A stretch of 64,000 nucleotides of DNA from Polynucleobacter sp. MG-6-Vaara-E2 (GCF_018687695.1 NZ_CP061303.1:124001-188000), one strand, 5' to 3'; positions 1-9,145 are shown, counted from the stretch's first letter. Numbers and translations: made by a program. The notes: generated from the letters alone by a model not told the origin.

Positions 1-1230
1 TAGCGCATGGAGTGATCCATGCAAAAATTTATTGGTCAAACCTTGTGCCATCGCATTGAGTACTTCTTGTGGATCATCGCCGCGCATCAAACGCTTCATG
101 GCACGCTCTAATTCAAGCTGTCTTAAACGTTCACCTTGTTGTTGAATATCTTGAATCAAAGGCACTGCATTGCGACCTTGCATCCAATGCATAAAGTTGC
201 CAACACGATCTTCAATAATAGCTTCTGCTTGGCTCACGGCAGCTTGACGCAAATTTGCACCTGTTTGAATCATGATGCCTAGGTCATCAACCGTATAGAG
301 ATATACATCATCCAATCTAGAAATTTCTGGCTCAAAGTCGCGTGGTACCGCTAGATCAATCATCACCATAGGCTTATGGCGACGCTGTTTTAGGGCGCTC
401 TCCACCATGCCTAGGCCAATGATGGGCAAGGAGGAAGCGGTACTGGAAACAATAATGTCAAATTCGTGCAAACGACCTGGAAGCTCGGATAGCTTAAATG
501 ACTCAGCATGGATATCTTGAGATGCAATCGAGTCAGCTAATTCTTGTCCACGCTCAATCGTACGATTTGCGATTGCTACATTTTTGGGTTTGCGAGCAAC
601 AAAATGAGTTGCACACAAAGTGATCATCTCACCTGCGCCAATAAAGAGAATTTTCTGATCAGAAATTTTTTCAAAGATACGCTCAGAAAGTCGCACAGAT
701 GCAGCGGCCATTGAAATTGAATGTGCACCGATCTCAGTAGAGCCACGCACTTCTTTTGCAACAGCAAATGTTTTTTGAAATAACTGATTGAGGTAGGTTC
801 CCAAAACACCAGCATCATTTGCAGTGCGTACTGCATCTTTCATCTGGCCCAAAATCTGGGTTTCACCAATGACCATTGAATCCAAACCACAAGCTACTCT
901 GAAAGCATGGCGAACGGCATCCGATTGTGGGAGAGAATAGATGTGGGGCTCAAGGCTACTTGGCGCGAGCTGTTGGGTTTTCGCTAGCCAATCAAAAGTA
1001 GCTTCATGCAGAATACCAGCGGCATTGGCATCGTTAGCTGCGCAGTAAACCTCTGTGCGATTACAGGTTGACAAGATGGTGGCTTCAGGCAGGCCGGATT
1101 GATTCGCCCCCAACAAATGTTGGCGGAGATCATGCAACGCTTCTTGAAGAAATTCAGGATCAAAGGCGACCTTTTCCCGAATGGCGACCGGCGCTGTGTG
1201 ATGATTGATGCCGAGTGTCAACAACTTCAT
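1..1230 (-). CDS. hemA: Glutamyl-tRNA reductase, C-terminus cut by window edge
   Basis: Reduces glutamyl-tRNA(Glu) to glutamate-1-semialdehyde, the first committed step of the C5 pathway to haem. The reverse strand is open for 410 codons from ATG at 1228-1230 to the window edge with no stop. The N-terminus reads MKLLTLGINHHTAPVAIREK, the family's opening motif, and STCNRTEVY follows with the catalytic Cys at about residue 56. The family is usually 415-435 residues, so only a few C-terminal residues should be missing. It starts two bases from an ATG of the divergent small membrane gene's reading frame, so the promoters of the two must overlap. Family assignment is secure. Confidence 0.95.
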   Translation of the reverse strand, partial: MKLLTLGINHHTAPVAIREKVAFDPEFLQEALHDLRQHLLGANQSGLPEATILSTCNRTEVYCAANDANAAGILHEATFDWLAKTQQLAPSSLEPHIYSLPQSDAVRHAFRVACGLDSMVIGETQILGQMKDAVRTANDAGVLGTYLNQLFQKTFAVAKEVRGSTEIGAHSISMAAASVRLSERIFEKISDQKILFIGAGEMITLCATHFVARKPKNVAIANRTIERGQELADSIASQDIHAESFKLSELPGRLHEFDIIVSSTASSLPIIGLGMVESALKQRRHKPMVMIDLAVPRDFEPEISRLDDVYLYTVDDLGIMIQTGANLRQAAVSQAEAIIEDRVGNFMHWMQGRNAVPLIQDIQQQGERLRQLELERAMKRLMRGDDPQEVLNAMAQGLTNKFLHGSLHAL

Positions 1231-1273
1231 AATGGTGATTATAGATTTGATGGCTCAATTAATGGGGGTAAGA

Positions 1274-1528
1274 ATGGGGTTTTTGGCTTTTCTGCTGATT
1301 GGGGGCGTATCCGGGGCCTGTACCTGGATTTTTTACCCTAGGCGATCTCATGATTCAAATACCCGCGGATTTTTTATAGCGACAGCTTTGGGTTTCATCG
1401 CTGCAGCCGGGAGCTCCTTTTTGGGCCAATGCACTGGGGTTTTTCAATCCGGCCAAATGCTAGAGTGGGCTAGTGCCATCTTGGCATCTTGCGCCTTAGG
1501 GTGGATCTATACCGCTTTAGCTAAATAG
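1274..1528 (+). CDS. Small membrane protein resembling the GlsB/YeaQ/YmgE (transglycosylase-associated) family
   Basis: An 84-residue, very hydrophobic protein with about three membrane segments separated by Gly-rich turns (MGFLAFLLIGGVSG at the start, then FIATALGFIAAAGSSFLG, then a C-terminal helix). Size, the MGF(I/L)AF start and the YPRR-x-RGFF link between helices 1 and 2 resemble YeaQ/YmgE/GlsB proteins, whose biochemical role is poorly known and often stress-linked. In-frame ATGs lie at 1232, 1250, 1262 and 1274. I chose 1274 because GGGGGTAAG sits just upstream and the length then matches the family. The 3' end overlaps the end of convergent ung by 12 bases. The family call is by eye only. 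Confidence 0.6.
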   Translation: MGFLAFLLIGGVSGACTWIFYPRRSHDSNTRGFFIATALGFIAAAGSSFLGQCTGVFQSGQMLEWASAILASCALGWIYTALAK

Positions 1529-2293
1529 ATCTGCTTGTGACCCAGTATTTTGGTTCTTCTCAGAGGCGTTGATCCACTCAATTGGTTTAAGGCCATGCCC
1601 AATTAGCCACTTATTCGCTTGGGTGAAGTGTTTGCAACTTCCAGTGCCGCCTGGCTCTAAAAAAGGCTTAGCGGTTTTATAGACGCCTAAGCCTGACGGA
1701 TGTGACGATTGAAGGATCAATTGATCTTTGCCTGATTCGATCAGTGGTAATTTGGATTGGGCATGTCCGCCCCAAAGCATCCAAACTAAAGAGGGCTTTT
1801 TTAGCGCAAGTGCGCAAATTAATTGGTCAATCAAACTCTTCCAGCCTAAATTGGTATGACTACCAGCCTCTCCTAAGTTAACGCTCAGAGCAGTATTAAG
1901 TAGAAGCACTCCTTGTTTGGCCCAGTGATGTAAGTCACCGTTTGGAAGAGCGCCAAAACCCTCAAGAGCTAGAGCCTTGCTGATATTACGTAGTGAGCTT
2001 GGAAAGTCGCGAGAGTTTGTTGGAATATTTGCAGGAATGGAAAATGCGAGACCTTGTGCCAGTCCGGGTGAGTGATACGGATCTTGCCCAAGAATGACTA
2101 CTTTTACTGAGTGAACCGGTGTTAAAACGAGTGCTTTAAAAAAATTTTGCGGTTCAGGTCGAACGCTCGCAAAATCTTTATCGAGGACCGCTTGAATATT
2201 GCGCTCTAATTCAATCCAAGCAGAAGACTCAAAGTAATCACCTAAAAGCTCGCGCCAATCCTTTGGGATATCGTCTTTTGAAAAAGAAGGCAT
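1517..2293 (-). CDS. ung: Uracil-DNA glycosylase
   Basis: Removes uracil from DNA to start base excision repair. The family 1 signatures are all visible: GQDPYH with the water-activating Asp at about residue 71, LLLNTALSV in the middle, and HPSGLGVYKTAKPF near the C-terminus, followed by the usual CKHFTQAN. The length of 258 residues is a little above the E. coli protein (about 229), mostly from C-terminal extra sequence. The longest frame begins with TTG at 2296; I use the adjacent ATG at 2293. It follows the M61 peptidase by a few bases and is probably the last gene of the leftward group that begins with the hydroxylase gene. Confidence 0.93.
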   Translation of the reverse strand: MPSFSKDDIPKDWRELLGDYFESSAWIELERNIQAVLDKDFASVRPEPQNFFKALVLTPVHSVKVVILGQDPYHSPGLAQGLAFSIPANIPTNSRDFPSSLRNISKALALEGFGALPNGDLHHWAKQGVLLLNTALSVNLGEAGSHTNLGWKSLIDQLICALALKKPSLVWMLWGGHAQSKLPLIESGKDQLILQSSHPSGLGVYKTAKPFLEPGGTGSCKHFTQANKWLIGHGLKPIEWINASEKNQNTGSQADLFS

Positions 2294-2297
2294 CAAA

Positions 2298-4085
2298 TTA
2301 TTTGGAGTTGGTTTGTGCTGGAATGAGTTCGTATTGTTTAGGTGCCTGTGATGGCATCAACGTCAGAATGCGCTCGTGCTCCAGATCGTCGCGATAGAAC
2401 GATAGGGTAACGGGTTGATTTTCTAAAAGACCGCTCAGTACCTTATCTAAGTGTGTGCTAGTAATGCGTTGGCCATTCATGCTGGCCAGTAAATCTCCCG
2501 GGGCTAAGCCTGCGGCTTGTGCAGCCCCACCATCCAGAACATGGGTTACCTTAAGCCAGCCATTTGAATCTGTATGGCGAATCCCAAGTGGTAACTTGAT
2601 TCTCTCTAGCTTCGTCTGCGTTTTTATTTTTACTGAGATGAGTTTGGAGGAAATCCACTGTTGTAGCGGGATGTCTTCAGTGCCAAAAATGTAGCGAGAC
2701 TTGACTTCATTCCAAGTTTCAATAAATCCCTGACCCAGCAACTCAAAAATTAATTCATCTAAGCCATTTTCAGAGATACCATCAAGCGTGACGCCATGCT
2801 TTTGCCAAATCAGGCGCATGAGATCGTCTAAAGACTTTTTATTTTTAGAGAAGGCGCGTATTTGCAAATCTAATCCCAGAGCTAGCAGAGCGCCTTTACC
2901 GTAGTAACTCACAACGATATTGGGAGTGTTTTCATCGGCTTGGTAGTACTTTGTCCAGGCATCAAAAGAGCTATCTGCCAAACTTTGCTTGAGTCTTCCG
3001 GGCCCACGTAAGACCCCATTCCAATTATCGGCGACGAGTTTTAAATAGGTATTGAGATCAATTCTTTTGCTACGAAGCAATTGCAGATCATCGTAGTAAC
3101 TTGTAAAGCCCTCAAACAACCAAAGTAAGCGTGTGTGATTTCGGTTGCCAAGCGAATAAGGCTGAAAGGCCTTTGGCTGAATGCGCTTTACTAGCCAGGC
3201 ATGGAAATACTCATGACTGCATAAGCCTAAAAACTCTCGATAGCTTGCTTCATCTAAAGGAATATTTTTCTGCGGGATTTGATCTCGACGACACAGTAGT
3301 GCAGTGCTATTACGGTGCTCAAGACCACCATAGCCATTTAGAACTGCATTCACTAAAAAGAGATAGCTCTTAAAGGGGGCCAGTTTGCTTATGGGTTCAA
3401 AAAGATTAATGGTGGATGAGCAGATTGCCTGGAGGTCACTTGTAAGGCGTGCAACATCAATTGGGTGGACACATCCTTGAATAGCCATACTATGAACTGT
3501 ATTGTTAGATGTCCATTTGACTATCTGGAACTCACCTATAGCTACTGGATGGTCAATCAAGTCGTCGTAATTTTGGGCAAGATAAAACCCAAAACCGCGC
3601 CTATCAGTTTTTACTGCTCTCAAACCAGTTTGCACAGTCCAATTTTCAGCAAATGCATTGTCTGGAGGGGTGATAGCTAAAGAGCAGGGGATATTTTCTT
3701 GTCCTTTCACCGCAAGGCAAAGACTGGTCGCATTGAAAAACGCACGCTCAGAATCTAGGTAAGCTGCACGAACAGAGTTATCGAAGGCGTAAACCGTTAT
3801 TAGGATATCTACAGCACCATCGACCCTGGGTAGCAGCCACTGATCATTATTAATGCGCTCTAAGACAAGTTTTTTCTTTGTCCCATGAGCGGTAAATGCT
3901 TCAATTGCTTCAATGTGTTTTGAGAAGTCACGAATTAAATAGCTACCAGGTATCCATGCTGGCATCTGCACAACCTGTCCATTAGGATCAGGATTAGTAA
4001 TATGGAGTTTTACTTGAAAGCGATGACCGTGAAGGTCTGCAGGCCATACGGTGTACTGGATTTCTGGCAGATCAGTTTTATTCAT
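2298..4085 (-). CDS. M61-family metallopeptidase with PDZ domain (glycyl aminopeptidase-like)
   Basis: A 595-residue protein with an N-terminal beta-rich M61 domain, a zinc-binding HEYFHAW (HExxH) motif at about residue 290 followed by WLFEGFTSYYDDL carrying the third ligand Glu, and a C-terminal PDZ domain at about 490-570 with GGAAQAAGLAPGDLLASMNG. This is the layout of the M61 family, whose characterised members cleave N-terminal glycine. No signal peptide is evident, so a cytoplasmic location is likely. The natural substrate is unknown. It lies 14 bases after dsbC and a few bases before ung in the same direction. Confidence 0.88.
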   Translation of the reverse strand: MNKTDLPEIQYTVWPADLHGHRFQVKLHITNPDPNGQVVQMPAWIPGSYLIRDFSKHIEAIEAFTAHGTKKKLVLERINNDQWLLPRVDGAVDILITVYAFDNSVRAAYLDSERAFFNATSLCLAVKGQENIPCSLAITPPDNAFAENWTVQTGLRAVKTDRRGFGFYLAQNYDDLIDHPVAIGEFQIVKWTSNNTVHSMAIQGCVHPIDVARLTSDLQAICSSTINLFEPISKLAPFKSYLFLVNAVLNGYGGLEHRNSTALLCRRDQIPQKNIPLDEASYREFLGLCSHEYFHAWLVKRIQPKAFQPYSLGNRNHTRLLWLFEGFTSYYDDLQLLRSKRIDLNTYLKLVADNWNGVLRGPGRLKQSLADSSFDAWTKYYQADENTPNIVVSYYGKGALLALGLDLQIRAFSKNKKSLDDLMRLIWQKHGVTLDGISENGLDELIFELLGQGFIETWNEVKSRYIFGTEDIPLQQWISSKLISVKIKTQTKLERIKLPLGIRHTDSNGWLKVTHVLDGGAAQAAGLAPGDLLASMNGQRITSTHLDKVLSGLLENQPVTLSFYRDDLEHERILTLMPSQAPKQYELIPAQTNSK

Positions 4086-4099
4086 GTTTCTTCAGCTAT

Positions 4100-4834
4100 T
4101 TATTTCAGAGAAGCAAATTTCTTTTCAATATCGGTCACTTGAACCGCGCCAGGAAAGCGACTGCCATCGGTAAAAAATAGTGTTGGAGTGCCAGTGATTC
4201 CATAGGTTTTTGCAAAAGTCAGATTTTTATCTAATGGATTACTGCAGTCAGTTTTTCCACTAGGAGCAACACCATTGATCATCCAGTCCATATAAGTCTT
4301 ATTAGGGTCTGTTGAGCACCAAATTTGTTTTGCCTTTTGTATGGAATCGGCTGAGAGAATAGGTATGAGATAGGTATAGATGGTTACGTTATCTAGCTGC
4401 TGCAGTGATTTCTCGAGGCGTTTGCAGTAGCCACAATTTGGATCAGAAAAAATCGCTAATTGACGGGTTCCGTTGCCACGAACAGTCTTAAAGGCATTGG
4501 CTTGATTCAGGTCGGTCCATTTAATGCGATTTAAATCAGCTTGCCTTTGCTCAGTAATGTTTTTGCCGGACGCAAGCTCAATGATCTCGCCCTGAATTAA
4601 ATACTTAGCGTTAGCGTCGGTATAAAAAATATCATTACCTACCAGGACCTCATAAAGTCCTGATACCGGCGCGGGTGTAACGCTCCGAACTTTTGCGTTG
4701 GTGCCAAGCTTTTTCTGAATTTCAGTTTTGATTTGCTGATCTGCTTGCGCTTGTGCTGAGCTAGAAAGTATGAAGCTAGCACTAATAAATACAACAGTGG
4801 ATATCACAACGGATAAAAATTTAGTCAAAATCAA
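4100..4834 (-). CDS. dsbC: Periplasmic thiol:disulfide isomerase, DsbC type
   Basis: Isomerises wrong disulfides in the periplasm. It has an N-terminal signal peptide (hydrophobic stretch to about residue 25, then SSSAQAQA), a DsbC/G dimerisation domain, and a thioredoxin fold with FSDPNCGYCKRLE; CGYC is the DsbC active site, and GITGTPTLFFTDG holds the cis-proline loop. There are 244 residues. No ATG fits: the frame begins at TTG 4834, directly preceded by AGGAGAAA, and a second TTG two codons on is the alternative. The start lies inside the end of the hydroxylase gene (14-base overlap), so translation is probably coupled. The partner DsbD is not in the window. Confidence 0.9.
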   Translation of the reverse strand: MILTKFLSVVISTVVFISASFILSSSAQAQADQQIKTEIQKKLGTNAKVRSVTPAPVSGLYEVLVGNDIFYTDANAKYLIQGEIIELASGKNITEQRQADLNRIKWTDLNQANAFKTVRGNGTRQLAIFSDPNCGYCKRLEKSLQQLDNVTIYTYLIPILSADSIQKAKQIWCSTDPNKTYMDWMINGVAPSGKTDCSNPLDKNLTFAKTYGITGTPTLFFTDGSRFPGAVQVTDIEKKFASLK

Positions 4835-6095
4835 TTTCTCCTAATGCTCGCTCAATGAGACGCTGTTTAATGAAGTGACTTTTGTTAACTAAGCCAAGCC
4901 CCCAATTGCGCAACTGTTTTTCTGTACCGCTCGTACCAGAAAATAATTTCTTTAGCTTGTCAGTAACCCATAAGAGCGCACTAGTATCGCCTTGTCGTTG
5001 GCGTTCATAGCGGCGCAGCAGGGTTAGATCACTTAACGAGCGGAATGATTCACGCCTGCCATAAATATTGAGCAATACGGCGACATCTCGCAAACCCAAG
5101 TTCAACCCTTGTCCTGCCAAGGGGTGCATCACATGAGCTGCGTCACCTATCAGCACTACTTTGGGATTATGTTCTGGACCAATAAAACGGGCTGCCCTCA
5201 TTTTTCTTAATGGAAATGCGGCGGCATTGGAGTTTAGAGTGAGATCACCTAGTTGTTTTGTAATTGCGCCATTAGCAACGGATGCAAAACGATCTAACCA
5301 TTGGGATTGATTGAGTTGCAACAATTCTGCGGCATGTTCTGGTGATGTCGACCACACCATTGACACTTGCTTATTTGGTAGCGGCAACATAGCAACGATG
5401 TCACCGCCTGGTAGAAACCACTGGAAAGCAGTTTCAAGATGAGGGTAAGTACAAGTCCAGTTTGCTACGACTGCGCTTTGTGAATAACTTTCCTCACTCA
5501 CGCTGATGCCAAGTTCTGAGCGAATGGGAGAGTTTGCTCCATCTGCAGCAATGACGAGTTGTGCGCGGATGATAGAGCCACTCTTTAATTGCAGAGTATT
5601 GCCCTCTGTATCAACATTGATTTTTTCAACAACATCGGAGATTCGCTCTAATTTGCTTTGAAAGCGCGATGCTTGATCTAGCGTATGTTCAATTAAATTG
5701 GATTCCCCGATCCATGCAAGCTGCGGTGTACCGGCTTCAAATGCTGAAAGATGCAGCTGATCATTTTTCTCGCCACGATCTCCGTAAATACGCATATCGC
5801 GAACTACTTGAAGACGGTTGTGGTCTAGCGCATCCCAAATCTGGAGGCGGGCCAAGAGCTTTTGGGTGCTTAGTGAAAAGGCATAAATTCTTTGGCCCCA
5901 TTGACTCCCTTGAGGGCTGGCAACGGCTTGAGCTAAATCCGGGGCGATTTCCAAGGTGAGAAGCCCAAGCTGAGCCATGCCAAGGGCGCAAGCCTTGCCA
6001 GCAATGCCTCCGCCCACCACAACCACATCAACGGAGCGAATTTCTGAGGAATTTGCGGGTTTTTTAGCTAAAGGATTTTGGTGAGCTTCTGACAT
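4821..6095 (-). CDS. FAD-dependent hydroxylase of the UbiH/UbiF/VisC/Coq6 family
   Basis: A flavoprotein monooxygenase of 424 residues, most likely hydroxylating the ubiquinone ring. Visible parts are the dinucleotide-binding VVVVGGGIAGKACALGMA near residue 25, the mid-protein DGANSPIRSELG motif, and the second FAD motif GDAAHVMHPLAGQGLNLGLRD at about 320, which is typical of Ubi hydroxylases. It heads the leftward run with dsbC, the peptidase and ung, and its start is only 40 bases from divergent ychF. Which ring position it hydroxylates (UbiH, UbiF, UbiI or the broad UbiM) cannot be decided by eye. Another ubiquinone gene, coq7, lies at 21159. Confidence 0.85.
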   Translation of the reverse strand: MSEAHQNPLAKKPANSSEIRSVDVVVVGGGIAGKACALGMAQLGLLTLEIAPDLAQAVASPQGSQWGQRIYAFSLSTQKLLARLQIWDALDHNRLQVVRDMRIYGDRGEKNDQLHLSAFEAGTPQLAWIGESNLIEHTLDQASRFQSKLERISDVVEKINVDTEGNTLQLKSGSIIRAQLVIAADGANSPIRSELGISVSEESYSQSAVVANWTCTYPHLETAFQWFLPGGDIVAMLPLPNKQVSMVWSTSPEHAAELLQLNQSQWLDRFASVANGAITKQLGDLTLNSNAAAFPLRKMRAARFIGPEHNPKVVLIGDAAHVMHPLAGQGLNLGLRDVAVLLNIYGRRESFRSLSDLTLLRRYERQRQGDTSALLWVTDKLKKLFSGTSGTEKQLRNWGLGLVNKSHFIKQRLIERALGEIDFD

Positions 6096-6135
6096 AACCT
6101 GATGATATCGAAACCAGCCCCTTTACAATAAGGAC

Positions 6136-7230
6136 ATGTCTTTGAAATGTGGCATCGTCGGCCTGCCTAACGTCGGCAAATCTACCCTCTTTAATGCGCT
6201 TACCAAGGCTGGAATCGCAGCGGAAAACTATCCTTTCTGCACGATTGAGCCCAATGTAGGCGTTGTTGAGGTTCCTGACCCCCGTCTAGCGGCTCTGGCT
6301 GAGATTGTGAAGCCTGAGCGCATCCTGCCGGCCGCAGTCGAGTTTGTCGATATTGCAGGCCTAGTGGCAGGCGCCTCAAAAGGCGAAGGCCTTGGGAATC
6401 AATTCTTGGCAAATATTCGGGAAACAGACGCTATTACCCATGTAGTGCGCTGTTTTGAGGATCCTAATGTGATCCACGTTGCAGGAAAAATCGACCCCAT
6501 CGCTGATATTGGCGTGATTGACACCGAGTTGGCCTTATCTGATTTGGCAACTGTTGAGAAAACACTCAATCGTTCCAGTAAGGCCGCAAAGTCTGGCAAC
6601 GATAAAGAGGCGGCAGCTTTGGTTGCAGTACTGACTAAAGTTCAAGCGCATTTAGATTCAGCGCTACCAGTTCGTAGCTTAGATTTAAGTGATGATGAGA
6701 AGTTGTTAATTAAGCCGCTGTGCTTAATTACAGCCAAACCTGCAATGTATGTTGCTAACGTTAAAGAAGATGGGTTTGAAAATAATCCCCACCTTAAGGC
6801 TGTAAAGCAACATGCCGCTAAAGAGAAGGCGCCTGTTGTTGCTGTTTGCGCAGCCATTGAAGCGGAGATTGCAGATTTAGATGATGCGGATAAAACCGAG
6901 TTCTTGGCTGATCTGGGAATGGATGAGCCTGGCCTAGACCGCGTCATTCGTGCAGGTTATGCATTGTTAGGTTTGCATACGTACTTCACGGCAGGGGTGA
7001 AAGAAGTGCGTGCTTGGACTATTCATCAGGGTGATACTGCCCCACAAGCTGCCGGTGTCATTCATACAGACTTCGAGCGCGGTTTTATTCGTGCTCAAAC
7101 CATTTCTTATGATGACTTTATTCAATTTAAGGGCGAGTCAGGCGCTAAAGAGGCTGGCAAGATGCGTGCCGAAGGGAAAGAGTACGTTGTAAAAGATGGC
7201 GATGTTTTGAACTTCTTGTTTAACGTTTGA
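6136..7230 (+). CDS. ychF: Redox- and ribosome-associated ATPase YchF
   Basis: An Obg-related P-loop protein that prefers ATP and binds ribosomes; it is nearly universal and linked to oxidative stress control. The N-terminus MSLKCGIVGLPNVGKSTLFNAL holds the Walker A motif, DIAGLV the G3 motif, and the C-terminal TGS-like domain ends in KEYVVKDGDVLNFLFNV, the family's conserved tail. It has 364 residues, the usual length. AAGGAC precedes the ATG. Transcription is ended by the strong hairpin at 7246-7280. Confidence 0.95.
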   Translation: MSLKCGIVGLPNVGKSTLFNALTKAGIAAENYPFCTIEPNVGVVEVPDPRLAALAEIVKPERILPAAVEFVDIAGLVAGASKGEGLGNQFLANIRETDAITHVVRCFEDPNVIHVAGKIDPIADIGVIDTELALSDLATVEKTLNRSSKAAKSGNDKEAAALVAVLTKVQAHLDSALPVRSLDLSDDEKLLIKPLCLITAKPAMYVANVKEDGFENNPHLKAVKQHAAKEKAPVVAVCAAIEAEIADLDDADKTEFLADLGMDEPGLDRVIRAGYALLGLHTYFTAGVKEVRAWTIHQGDTAPQAAGVIHTDFERGFIRAQTISYDDFIQFKGESGAKEAGKMRAEGKEYVVKDGDVLNFLFNV

Positions 7231-7245
7231 TTGAACTTTGATCTC

Positions 7246-7280
7246 AATAAAAAAGCCCTGATGTCAGGGCTTTTTTATTG
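7246..7280. terminator. Bidirectional rho-independent terminator between ychF and the MarR-like gene
   Basis: AAAAAAGCCCTG and CAGGGCTTTTTT form a G+C stem around a short loop, with a T run on both strands. The genes on either side converge here, so one hairpin can serve both. Confidence 0.9.
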
Positions 7281-7299
7281 GTCTTATCACAACAAAATC

Positions 7300-7650
7300 T
7301 TAGGCTGATCTAGCAGCCTTTTCTAGGCATTTTGAAATCTCTTCGTAGCGCTTCATGGCAGCCTTTGTAGGTAATACCTCTTTTTTACGACCATCTTCAT
7401 TTGCTGCCATCTTGATATATCCCATCGCACTAAGATTTTTCAGGCGACCATGTAGGGTTGCTTGTGAGCCCAATTCAGCAATTGAAATGAGATCACCAAC
7501 TAAGACAGATTGCTTTGCGTGTGCTGAGGTAACAATTTTGTCCAAAAGACTTTCTTCAATCGCATCTAGCTTTTTTCCAGGATTGATTCGATCCAGGGCA
7601 TCGATGAGGTTTAAAAAACGTAAATAAGCTGATTGTTTGGTGCTCGACAT
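7300..7650 (-). CDS. Small winged-helix transcriptional regulator, MarR-like
   Basis: A 116-residue protein. Its middle part, LVGDLISIAELGSQATLHGRLKNLSAMGYIKMA, reads as a helix-turn-helix followed by the wing and NEDGRKKEVLPT, the pattern seen in MarR-type regulators. There is no ligand or sensor domain beyond the flanking dimerisation helices. It is divergent from a membrane protein gene, with a 10-bp-arm palindrome in the 119-base gap between them, a natural candidate for its operator. The effector and target are unknown. Confidence 0.7.
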   Translation of the reverse strand: MSSTKQSAYLRFLNLIDALDRINPGKKLDAIEESLLDKIVTSAHAKQSVLVGDLISIAELGSQATLHGRLKNLSAMGYIKMAANEDGRKKEVLPTKAAMKRYEEISKCLEKAARSA

Positions 7651-7676
7651 GATTTCAATTATAAATATGGGTATAA

Positions 7677-7700
7677 CGTATTAGCTTTAGAGCTAATACG
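7677..7700. promoter_or_regulatory. Perfect 10-bp inverted repeat, candidate operator
   Basis: CGTATTAGCT, a 4-base centre (TTAG) and AGCTAATACG form an uninterrupted inverted repeat. It lies 27 bases upstream of the MarR-like gene and 70 bases upstream of the membrane protein gene, the expected place for an autoregulatory operator. There is no T run after it, and neither flanking gene ends here, which argues against a terminator. Confidence 0.55.
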
Positions 7701-7769
7701 AACTTTATGCTGAATACCCCTAACTTGCAATGCCTTTTCTCGGTTATTGAATAAGCCATACTCTCTGTA

Positions 7770-8348
7770 ATGTCAAAATTTCTACCACTTATGCGCACAT
7801 GGTTTGCTAGTTTTGTAATTAGTGCGTTAAGTTATGTTGTGCTCTTCTATATCAACTCGTGGCTTACAAGCGAGTTAATTTTCGGTTCTGGAGTGAATTG
7901 GATTTATCTGCCAGCTGGCTTACGTCTTTTTCTGACTTTGATCTTTGGATTGCCAGGCGCTCTTGGAATTGCATTTGCTTCATTTCTCATTAGTAACTGT
8001 GGCGCTCTCTCAAACGATTTAATTATTTGTATTGGTACTGGTCTGATTTCTGGACTGGCTCCTTATATCGCCAGAATTCTCGTGATGAGTAATGTGAAAT
8101 TGGAATCAGATTTAAGTAACTTAAATCTACCTAAATTATTGATATGCATTCTGGCTTACGCTTTACTAAGTGCAGGCCTGCATCAATGTTGGTATGCCAC
8201 TGTAGGGCTTGAAAATAGTGGCAGTTTTAACCACTTCTTAGTGATGTTTATCGGTGATGTTTTGGGATCTTTGCTACTAATCTCTTTAATCAAAAGTAGC
8301 CTGGACTGTTTAAGGCGATTGAGGCTGACTAGGCAAACAGATCGCTGA
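7770..8348 (+). CDS. Integral membrane protein with MASE1-like features
   Basis: 192 residues with about five or six hydrophobic segments and no recognisable soluble domain. The stretch GSGVNWIYLPAGLRLFLTLIFG resembles the 'PAG' region of MASE1 sensor domains, which in other proteins precede signalling domains; here no output domain follows. The C-terminus is basic (LRRLRLTRQTDR). The 3' end overlaps the end of convergent trpC by 20 bases. Function is unknown; association with the divergent MarR-like regulator is only suggested by position. Confidence 0.65.
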   Translation: MSKFLPLMRTWFASFVISALSYVVLFYINSWLTSELIFGSGVNWIYLPAGLRLFLTLIFGLPGALGIAFASFLISNCGALSNDLIICIGTGLISGLAPYIARILVMSNVKLESDLSNLNLPKLLICILAYALLSAGLHQCWYATVGLENSGSFNHFLVMFIGDVLGSLLLISLIKSSLDCLRRLRLTRQTDR

Positions 8349-9132
8349 GGGCGGCACCGGGGTTCGGGGAGCGCATAAATGCTTCGCCAACTAAGAATGC
8401 ATTTACCTTGTTATCGCGCATCAATTGGACATCGGCACGATTTATTATTCCAGACTCTGTTACAAGGGTCTTGTTGCTGGGAACGGACGATAGTAAAGAG
8501 AGCGTGGTTTGAAGTGTGACCTCAAATGTCTTGAGGTTACGATTATTGATTCCAAGCAATGGAGTGTTGAGTTCGAGCGCCTGATCCAGCTCTTTGGCAT
8601 TATGTACTTCAACCAATACATCAAGACCCAACTCATGAGCGCAACTCTCGAGCTCTTTCATTTGGTTCAATTCTAAGCAAGCCACGATCAGCAAAATTGC
8701 ATCGGCACCAATCGCCCGAGCCTCATAAATCTGATAAGGATCTATGGTGAAGTCTTTCCGTAAAACTGGAATACTGCAAGCAGCGCGTGCTTGTTGGAGA
8801 TAGTCATTGCAGCCCTGGAAGTAATCCACATCAGTGAGGACTGATAAACAGGCGGCGCCATGCTTTTCATAAGACTGGGCAATTTCTGATGGAATGAAAT
8901 TCTCACGCAGAATGCCTTTACTTGGGCTAGCTTTCTTGATTTCAGTGATAACGCCCGCCTTGCCTGATGCAATCTTTTGTTCAATCGAACGAATAAAGCC
9001 TCTGGGCTTTAGTTTGGCATCTTGATTATTAGATTCGGCCTGATCACGTTGATTTGCAAGCGATAGTTGTTTTAAGTTGCGCGCAATTTCAATCTTTTTG
9101 GTTGCAACAATTTTTTCGAGAATATCGCTCAT
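8329..9132 (-). CDS. trpC: Indole-3-glycerol phosphate synthase
   Basis: Closes the indole ring from carboxyphenylaminodeoxyribulose phosphate in tryptophan synthesis. The 267 residues match the monofunctional TrpC (no TrpF fused). Signatures are ITEIKKASPSKGILRENF with the catalytic Lys, VLTDVDYFQGCNDYL, VLRKDFTIDPYQIYEAR, GINNRNLKTFEV and LVTESGI. It is the last gene of the leftward rpe-trpEGDC group, 13 bases after trpD. trpF, trpA and trpB are not in this window. Confidence 0.97.
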   Translation of the reverse strand: MSDILEKIVATKKIEIARNLKQLSLANQRDQAESNNQDAKLKPRGFIRSIEQKIASGKAGVITEIKKASPSKGILRENFIPSEIAQSYEKHGAACLSVLTDVDYFQGCNDYLQQARAACSIPVLRKDFTIDPYQIYEARAIGADAILLIVACLELNQMKELESCAHELGLDVLVEVHNAKELDQALELNTPLLGINNRNLKTFEVTLQTTLSLLSSVPSNKTLVTESGIINRADVQLMRDNKVNAFLVGEAFMRSPNPGAALSDLFA

Positions 9133-9145
9133 AAATAGTAATTCA

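Noticed and set aside
1099..1341. Forward open frame over the hemA N-terminus
   Set aside because: It is the antisense shadow of hemA; the reverse strand encodes the conserved glutamyl-tRNA reductase N-terminus.
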